Assembly: GCF_009653635.1 (NCBI RefSeq)
Contig: NZ_PPFD01000001.1
Location: 373,410 to 437,409 of the forward strand
Direction: 5' to 3'
Length of the DNA stretch: 64,000 nucleotides
Origin: Endozoicomonas sp. OPT23
Lineage (GTDB): Bacteria; Pseudomonadota; Gammaproteobacteria; Pseudomonadales; Endozoicomonadaceae
This document shows, in pieces, positions 56,442 through 64,000 of the stretch. A program made the position numbers and the translations under genes. Below the pieces are notes generated by a model. The model was not told where the DNA came from and searched no databases. It was given only the letters and a program-made list of their open reading frames with translations. Positions within the stretch are counted from its first letter, which is position 1. The number at the start of each line of letters is the position of its first letter.

Positions 56442-56825
56442 GCCTTTTATAAGCTTACTTACTTCTTTCCCTTCGAATCTACTGCAATCAGCCTCTTGCC
56501 CGCCTCCGGGTTGGCAAGGCTGAGTACATGTCTAGTTTTCAACGCCTCCTGAGTTTTGTATTTATTTTACTCTATGGCCCATAAATAAAAGACACTATTC
56601 ATCTACTAGAACCACTATCCCTTCATTTGCTTTCAGCCTCCAAATTGTCGAGAAGTTCCACTTGTGATGACCGATATAAGGAAGGCTTTGTCACAAGATG
56701 TTCATCAAAGCAGTTGACAATTAATGTAAGCAAACGTAAGTTTCAAACACCTGTTTGAAGTGTGCGCTATACTTTTATAAAAATACGTACACCTAATAAA
56801 TATAAGAGCACTCAGAGGTACCACC
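56442..56825. other. bioD to acyl-CoA dehydrogenase intergenic region, 384 bp
   Basis: No gene was found. A hairpin with bulge (CAGCC and GGCTG extended by TTGCC and GGCAA, 56489-56522) may end bioD transcripts. The 3' part holds a TTGACA hexamer at 56714, a PsrA-like palindrome, and TATACT at 56768, forming the promoter region of the dehydrogenase gene. Confidence 0.55.
56741..56760. promoter_or_regulatory. PsrA-like operator upstream of the first acyl-CoA dehydrogenase
   Basis: TTCAAACA and TGTTTGAA flank CC (56742-56759), a perfect palindrome agreeing with the PsrA-type pattern CAAAC-N4-GTTTG. It overlaps the likely -35 region of a promoter with -10 TATACT (56768-56773), consistent with repression relieved by long-chain fatty acyl effectors. 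Confidence 0.55.
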
Positions 56826-58616
56826 ATGCCAGACTTTAAGGCTCCACTTCGTGATCTCCGTTTTGTTCGTGATGAACTGCTTGATTATGAAGGACACTAT
56901 TCGACACTTCCCGGTGCAGAAGAAGCAACTCCCGATATGGTGGGTGCCATCCTGGAAGAAGGAGCCAAGTTCAGTGAGCAGGTTTTGGCACCACTGAATC
57001 AGATTGGTGACCAGGAAGGTTGTACCTGGTATGAAGGTGGTGTGAAAACGCCAACCGGTTTTAAAGAAGCCTATCAGCAGTTTGTTGAGGGTGGCTGGCC
57101 ATCACTAGCTAATGGTGTCGAGTATGGCGGCCAGGGGCTTCCTTACTCACTGGGTCTGGTACTCAGTGAACTGATGGGTGAAGCCAACTGGTCCTGGGGT
57201 ATGTATCCGGGGCTAAGTCACGGTGCTATGAATACGCTGGAAGCTCACGGTACTGAAGAGCAGAAACAGGAATACCTGACCAAGATGGTTTCCGGTGAAT
57301 GGACCGGTACTATGTGTCTGACAGAATCGCACTGCGGTACTGACCTGGGCATGCTGCGCACCAAGGCAGAACCTCAGGAAAATGGTTCCTACAAAATTTC
57401 CGGTACTAAAATCTTTATCTCTGCCGGTGAACATGACATGGCAGAGAACATTGTTCATATCGTACTGGCCCGTCTGCCTGGCGCTCCAGCCGGCACCAAG
57501 GGTATTTCCCTGTTCATCGTTCCAAAATATCTGCCGGGACAAATCGGTGAGAGTAACGGCGTAAGTTGTGGCTCCATCGAACACAAAATGGGTATCCATG
57601 GTAACGCTACCTGCGTTATGAATTTCGATAACGCTACTGGTTTTCTGATTGGCCCTGAAAACCGTGGTCTGAACTGCATGTTCACCTTTATGAATACAGC
57701 CCGTTTGGGTACAGGTATTCAGGGGCTGTCCCACGGTGAAATCGCATTCCAGGGCGCACTTCGTTATGCCCGTGAGCGTTTGCAGGGGCGCTCCCTGTCA
57801 GGTGCCAAGAATCCTGAAGGTCCTGCTGATACAATCATCGTTCATCCTGATGTTCGTCGCATGTTGTTGACCATCAAGTCTTTGACTGAAGGGAACCGTG
57901 CGCTGCTGTACTACACAGCGAAGAAAGCCGACCTGTTGCACCACCCGGATGAAAGTATTCGTGAAAAGGCTGACAAGGAACTGGGCTTCCTGACACCAAT
58001 CGTTAAAGCTTTCATGACCGAAACCGGCTTTGAATCAGCCAACCACGGTGTGCAGTGCTACGGCGGTCATGGTTTTATTAAAGAGTGGGGAATGGAGCAG
58101 AACGTTCGTGACTGCCGTATTTCCATGCTCTATGAAGGAACTACCGGCATTCAGGCGCTGGATTTGCTGGGCCGTAAGATCATGCAGACCGGTGGTGAAC
58201 TGATGAAGCCTTTCACCAAGGAAATTCATCTGTTCTGCAAAGAACATGCAGATGATGAATCCATGGAAGAGTTCATCGAGCCTCTGACAGCCATCAACAA
58301 AGAGTGGGGCGACCTGACCATGCAGATTGGCGTTAAGGCCATGGAAAACCCTGACGAAGTGGGTGCTGCAGCTGTCGATTTCCTGATGTATTCCGGTTAT
58401 GCGACTCTGGCTTACATGTGGGCTGATATGGTTCGTGTTGCCAAGGCCAAACTGGCTGAAGGTACTACTGAGGAAGGTTTCTACAAAGCCAAGGTTCAGA
58501 CTGCCCAGTTCTATTTCCAGCGTATATTGCCAAGAACTCTGGCTCACAAGGCCGCCATTCTGAGTGGAGCAGATAACCTGCTGGCGATGGATGAAGTGGA
58601 CTTTGGTGATATCTAA
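56826..58616 (+). CDS. acyl-CoA dehydrogenase, long form (FadE1/FadE2-like)
   Basis: An FAD-dependent acyl-CoA dehydrogenase for beta-oxidation, 596 residues. It has [14 protein letters not shown] at the N-terminus, FAD/substrate motifs [12 protein letters not shown] and [15 protein letters not shown], the catalytic-Glu region [18 protein letters not shown], and the extra C-terminal helical domain of this subfamily. It resembles the Pseudomonas PA0506/PA0508 type; DmdC, the DMSP-pathway enzyme, is built alike and cannot be excluded. AGAGG lies 7 nt upstream of ATG. It is a paralogue of the gene at 59919. Confidence 0.9.
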   Translation: MPDFKAPLRDLRFVRDELLDYEGHYSTLPGAEEATPDMVGAILEEGAKFSEQVLAPLNQIGDQEGCTWYEGGVKTPTGFKEAYQQFVEGGWPSLANGVEYGGQGLPYSLGLVLSELMGEANWSWGMYPGLSHGAMNTLEAHGTEEQKQEYLTKMVSGEWTGTMCLTESHCGTDLGMLRTKAEPQENGSYKISGTKIFISAGEHDMAENIVHIVLARLPGAPAGTKGISLFIVPKYLPGQIGESNGVSCGSIEHKMGIHGNATCVMNFDNATGFLIGPENRGLNCMFTFMNTARLGTGIQGLSHGEIAFQGALRYARERLQGRSLSGAKNPEGPADTIIVHPDVRRMLLTIKSLTEGNRALLYYTAKKADLLHHPDESIREKADKELGFLTPIVKAFMTETGFESANHGVQCYGGHGFIKEWGMEQNVRDCRISMLYEGTTGIQALDLLGRKIMQTGGELMKPFTKEIHLFCKEHADDESMEEFIEPLTAINKEWGDLTMQIGVKAMENPDEVGAAAVDFLMYSGYATLAYMWADMVRVAKAKLAEGTTEEGFYKAKVQTAQFYFQRILPRTLAHKAAILSGADNLLAMDEVDFGDI

Positions 58617-58645
58617 GTAACGATGTAACACCTGCTTGCTTATTT

Positions 58646-58673
58646 AAGAGCTGCCTTCTGGTAGCTCTTTTTT
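58646..58673 (+). terminator. intrinsic terminator after the first acyl-CoA dehydrogenase
   Basis: AAGAGCTGCC and GGTAGCTCTT (one G-U pair) form a stem around TTCT, followed by six T. It lies 30 bp after the stop codon. Confidence 0.85.
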
Positions 58674-58691
58674 ATTGTGAAATAAAAATGT

Positions 58692-58952
58692 TTATTCTGT
58701 TTCATCAAGAATAATAAAAGACAGCAAGCTCATAGGTAGGGCAATCAACATTATTAAATGAACCGCCGGGTTTATCAGCATTAATAAACAGGCAATGATC
58801 CACAAAGGTTTGAGCTGCTTTCGCTTGAAACGATAGCGTTTTGTAAATCGTCTTTGATGTGGATGGTCAGGGTCAGGCGTTCCGTTTTGCAGCCATCCAG
58901 GCAGTAAAATAATTTTGATCATTATCAACAGCAGCGAACAGGAAACACGCAT
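58692..58952 (-). CDS. small membrane protein, hypothetical
   Basis: An 86-residue protein with two or three hydrophobic segments: an N-terminal helix (SCSLLLIMIKIILLPG), a basic loop, and PLWIIACLLMLINPAVHLIMLIALPM-like helices. AAGGA lies about 6 nt before ATG, which supports a real gene. No family recognised. Confidence 0.6.
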   Translation of the reverse strand: MRVSCSLLLIMIKIILLPGWLQNGTPDPDHPHQRRFTKRYRFKRKQLKPLWIIACLLMLINPAVHLIMLIALPMSLLSFIILDETE

Positions 58953-59113
58953 AACACGTCCTTTGCAGCAGGATTAGTTTACTGTACTGCATCTTGTACC
59001 CGGATACTTCCCCTTTCTTTTTGCTATCGACCAGTTGCTGGTCTATACATTTTCATTCACGAATAAAAATTCTCTTTCCACGGAACATCAGCATCCGGAG
59101 CTGTTTACGGATA

Positions 59114-59734
59114 ATGAAACAAATAAAAAAGACACTTATTTTTGTAGCTGGCCGATTGCTGTTGATTTTGATTGCAGCTATTTCTGTTTCTTTCTGGAAC
59201 AAGGTATCCGCTGAAGAAAATCCTCAAACAGAGATGAGCTATCAATTGGATCTCAATGCTTCCAGCCGTGAGCAGAATGAAGACAATAGTTCTGACCCCA
59301 TTGATCCTTACATCAGCTTTCATGAAGAGGGTGGCTGGTCAGCCAAACTCTGGGGTAAGCCTTTCGACAACAGACTACTGCTGGGAATGTGGACTCATCA
59401 CTTTGAATCCGGTGATGACCAGGAGAATAACAATGAACTTTTGGGAATGGTTTATAACGGCTACTACGTTGGCACGTTTATTAACACGCACAGCGATCGC
59501 GTCGTCTCGGCAGGGTGGCAGAGAAAGCTTTACTCTCTAAGTTCTGGTGAGTGGAGTGTTGAAGCGGGTTACCGAGCAGGCGTTATGTACGGCTATAAGA
59601 AGTACTTGAGAGCATTCGATACTGACTTTTTCCCTCTCTTTCAGACTCTACTGGATGTCAGTTATAAAAATGTAGGGCTTGAATTGTCATGGGCTGGGGT
59701 TGTTATGACAGCGGGCTTTTATTTCAAAATATGA
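59114..59734 (+). CDS. exported small beta-barrel-like protein (PagP-like?)
   Basis: A 206-residue protein with an uncleaved or cleaved signal (FVAGRLLLILIAAISVSFW, then VSAEE). The mature part alternates aromatic strands: LLLGMWTHHFESGD, LLGMVYNGYYVGTFINTHSDRVVSAGWQRKLY, GEWSVEAGYRAGVMYGY, GLELSWAGVVMTAGFYFKI. The length and the shape of strands recall the eight-stranded PagP lipid A palmitoyltransferase, but the active-site residues of PagP cannot be matched confidently. ATG 59114 was chosen since it directly starts the signal sequence. Confidence 0.55.
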   Translation: MKQIKKTLIFVAGRLLLILIAAISVSFWNKVSAEENPQTEMSYQLDLNASSREQNEDNSSDPIDPYISFHEEGGWSAKLWGKPFDNRLLLGMWTHHFESGDDQENNNELLGMVYNGYYVGTFINTHSDRVVSAGWQRKLYSLSSGEWSVEAGYRAGVMYGYKKYLRAFDTDFFPLFQTLLDVSYKNVGLELSWAGVVMTAGFYFKI

Positions 59735-59812
59735 CATTAGACGCTGCGGGGTCATCAATAAAAGGCCATTCACAACAGAATTAAGTGCCTTTGTGACAAA
59801 TTAATACAAAAA

Positions 59813-59832
59813 TTTAAAACGATAGTTTGAAA
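59813..59832. promoter_or_regulatory. PsrA-like operator upstream of the second acyl-CoA dehydrogenase
   Basis: TTTAAAAC-GATA-GTTTGAAA has the same design as the site upstream of the first paralogue (TTTCAAAC-ACCT-GTTTGAAG): 14 of 16 arm positions agree. A TAGAAT -10 box at 59862-59867 follows. One regulator probably controls both genes. Confidence 0.55.
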
Positions 59833-59918
59833 CGGTCTTTTCACTGCATAGCAGCCTTGGGTAGAATAGTTGCCAACACTTAACTATAAACACAATAAAT
59901 TCCCAAGGAGTGTCGAAC

Positions 59919-61703
59919 ATGGCTGATTATCAGGCGCCTTTGCGTGATATGCGTTTCGTGATGCACGAAGTGTTCGAAGCAGCAGAGAAGTGGCAGCAGT
60001 GGCCTGCAACTCAGGAAGCAATTGACAAGGAAACAGCGGACGCTTTTCTGGAAGAAGGTGCAAAGCTGGCGGCTAATGTTGTCGCGCCACTTAATCGCGA
60101 AGGTGATGAAGAAGGTTGCCACTGGAGCGAGTCTGGTGTTCAAACACCAAAAGGTTACAAAGATGCCTATCAGCTGTTTTCTGAATCGGGTTTCACTGGC
60201 CTGACAGGCAATCCCGAGTTCGGTGGCATGGGAATGCCAAAAGCACTCAGTGCCCAGTTCGATGAGATGTTCAGTAGTGCCAGCCTTGCCTTTATTCTCT
60301 ATCCAAGCCTGACTTCCGGTGCGGCTCTTGCTCTGGATGCTCATGGTTCTGATGAATTGAAAGAATGTTTTCTGCCAAAGATGTATTCCGGTGAATGGTC
60401 TGGTGCCATGTGCCTGACCGAAGCGCACAGTGGTACAGATCTCGGGATTATTCGCACCAAGGCGGAAGATAATGGCGATGGTTCTTACAATATCACCGGC
60501 ACAAAAATCTTTATCACCGGTGGTGAACACGACCTGACGGACAATATTATTCATCTGGTGCTGGCAAAGCTCCCTGATGCGCCAGCAGGGCCGAAAGGTA
60601 TCTCCCTGTTTCTGGTGCCAAAAGTTAATGTAAATGATGATGGCAGTCTGGCAGACAGAAATGAAGTTCACTGTGGCTCCATTGAGCACAAGATGGGCAT
60701 CAAGGCTTCTTCTACCTGTGTTATGAATTTTGATGGTGCTAAAGGCTACCTGGTTGGAGAGATCAACAAGGGCTTGAATGGCATGTTCACTATGATGAAC
60801 TATGAACGACTGTTCGTAGGTATTCAGGGCTTAGGCACCAGTGAGATGTCCTACCAGTCAGCGCTGGAATACGCTAAAGATCGTATTCAGGGCAGAGCCG
60901 CAACAGGTGCACAACAGCCAGAAAAAGCCGCTGACCCAATCATGGTTCACGGTGATGTACGCCGCATGTTGCTGAATATGAAAGCACTAAACGAGGGCGG
61001 TCGTGCATTTTCGACTTACGTAGCCATGTTGCTCGATGCTGCCAAATTCAGCACTGATGCTGTTGAAAAACAGAAGGCTGTTGATCTGGTAGCTCTGATG
61101 ACTCCCGTTGTTAAAGCCTTCCTGACCGATATGGGGTTGGAAGGTTGTGTTGCTGGTCAGCAGGTGTTCGGTGGTCACGGTTATATTCGTGAATGGGGAC
61201 AGGAGCAGCTGGTTCGTGATGTTCGTATCGCCCAGATTTACGAAGGCACTAACGGTATCCAATCTCTGGATTTGCTTGGCCGTAAGATCGCCATGAATGG
61301 TGGCAAGTTCTTCAATATCTTTGCGGAAGATGTTCGTTCGTTTATTGCTGCAGATTCTGCTGGCGAGTTTTCAAACGAATTGAGTGATGCACTGAATAAG
61401 CTTGAGAAGTTGACGGGCGAATTGGTTACTCAGTCCAAAGACGATGCGAATGTTATTAACTCTGCCTGTGTTGAATATCTGCACGCATTTTCCTACGTGG
61501 CTTATGCCTGGATGTGGGCGATGATGGCAAAAACAGCAAAGGAAAAGCTGGCAGAAGGCAGTTCTGAAGAGAGCTTTTATCAGGCGAAAATAATAACCGC
61601 CCGTTACTACTACAAACGCCTGCTGCCAAGGCTGGATGGTTTGATGGTTTCTGCTGCATCCGGCACTGAAGAACTCTACGAACTGAGTGACGATCAGTTC
61701 TAA
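59919..61703 (+). CDS. acyl-CoA dehydrogenase, long form (FadE1/FadE2-like), paralogue
   Basis: A 594-residue FAD enzyme starting MADYQAPLRDMRFV, with CLTEAHSGTDLG, NITGTKIFITGGEHD, the catalytic [18 protein letters not shown] and the extra C-terminal domain. Clearly paralogous to the gene at 56826, and closest in form to the Pseudomonas PA0506-type protein. ATG 59919 was chosen because AAGGAG lies 8 nt upstream; an in-frame GTG at 59910 overlaps that site. Differences in chain-length preference between the two are likely but unseen. Confidence 0.92.
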   Translation: MADYQAPLRDMRFVMHEVFEAAEKWQQWPATQEAIDKETADAFLEEGAKLAANVVAPLNREGDEEGCHWSESGVQTPKGYKDAYQLFSESGFTGLTGNPEFGGMGMPKALSAQFDEMFSSASLAFILYPSLTSGAALALDAHGSDELKECFLPKMYSGEWSGAMCLTEAHSGTDLGIIRTKAEDNGDGSYNITGTKIFITGGEHDLTDNIIHLVLAKLPDAPAGPKGISLFLVPKVNVNDDGSLADRNEVHCGSIEHKMGIKASSTCVMNFDGAKGYLVGEINKGLNGMFTMMNYERLFVGIQGLGTSEMSYQSALEYAKDRIQGRAATGAQQPEKAADPIMVHGDVRRMLLNMKALNEGGRAFSTYVAMLLDAAKFSTDAVEKQKAVDLVALMTPVVKAFLTDMGLEGCVAGQQVFGGHGYIREWGQEQLVRDVRIAQIYEGTNGIQSLDLLGRKIAMNGGKFFNIFAEDVRSFIAADSAGEFSNELSDALNKLEKLTGELVTQSKDDANVINSACVEYLHAFSYVAYAWMWAMMAKTAKEKLAEGSSEESFYQAKIITARYYYKRLLPRLDGLMVSAASGTEELYELSDDQF

Positions 61704-61805
61704 TTAGAACGATTGTCTATAGTTAGATTACTGGGCCTTTAATCTACAGGGATGTAGATGCAGGATGCTGATTTGAGCAGGATGCTCACAAGGAGTCGAC
61801 CCAGT

Positions 61806-61836
61806 AGAAAGCCTCGCTTTGCGGGGCTTTCTTTAT
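61806..61836. terminator. terminator between acyl-CoA dehydrogenase and sensor kinase
   Basis: AGAAAGCC-T-CGC and GCG-G-GGCTTTCT pair around TTT, followed by TTATTT. It lies between convergent genes. Confidence 0.8.
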
Positions 61837-61870
61837 TTAAGGACTCTTTATTTAGGGGCTGTACTACGCG

Positions 61871-64000
<2,130 letters not shown>

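Noticed and set aside
56489-56522. Third copy of the dispersed palindromic repeat downstream of bioD
   Set aside because: It shares only a TTGCCCGCC core; the conserved outer blocks (AAGTACTC, ATATTCGATTAC) are absent.

Overview
The window looks like a chromosomal segment of a marine, animal-associated gammaproteobacterium, most plausibly Endozoicomonas or a close relative in the Oceanospirillales. This is inference: it rests on gene order, moderate GC, Pseudomonas-like housekeeping proteins (HflX with a TTG start, a DUF2065-hisZ-purA block, two FadE1/FadE2-type acyl-CoA dehydrogenases) and several host-interaction genes. No rRNA, tRNA, CRISPR array, transposase or phage gene was seen.

The backbone is the conserved series miaA-hfq-hflX-hflK-hflC-yjeT-hisZ-purA (1.4-10 kb), rnr (17-20 kb), rlmB (21 kb) and rpsF-rpsR-membrane protein-rplI-dnaB (32-36 kb). 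Accessory blocks sit at its junctions. An ArsP-type permease with a divergent ArsR regulator precedes miaA. A four-gene Wadjet/MksBEFG-like SMC defence operon and ompW lie between purA and rnr. A Tat-exported sphingomyelinase D-like phospholipase lies between rnr and rlmB. Between rlmB and rpsF come a methyltransferase, a 2-hydroxyacid dehydrogenase, an unknown repeat-containing membrane protein, a type III secretion chaperone with a lipase-like effector, and tamB-tamA.

Downstream of dnaB is a surface and host-interaction region (36.5-51 kb). It holds an autotransporter whose passenger resembles a GT34 glycosyltransferase, a CS1/CFA-I-like (alternative chaperone-usher) fimbrial locus with its chaperone on the opposite strand, the kinase gene srkA, and a 1663-residue exported protein of unknown function. 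It is followed by comF, the biotin operon bioBFHCD (no bioA in the window), two paralogous long acyl-CoA dehydrogenase genes that share a PsrA-like palindrome upstream, two small envelope proteins, and the C-terminal part of a BarA-like hybrid sensor kinase cut by the window end.

Regulatory features read by eye include paired ArsR-type operators, an FNR-like site near ompW, fatty-acid-regulator-like palindromes, several strong terminators, and two copies of a 75-bp imperfect palindromic dispersed repeat (near 21.2 and 51.8 kb). The strongest candidates for new biology are the glycosyltransferase-autotransporter fusion, the sphingomyelinase D-like enzyme, the chaperone-effector pair with its neighbouring repeat membrane protein, and the giant exported protein. 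All functional statements come from motif reading; no database search was possible.
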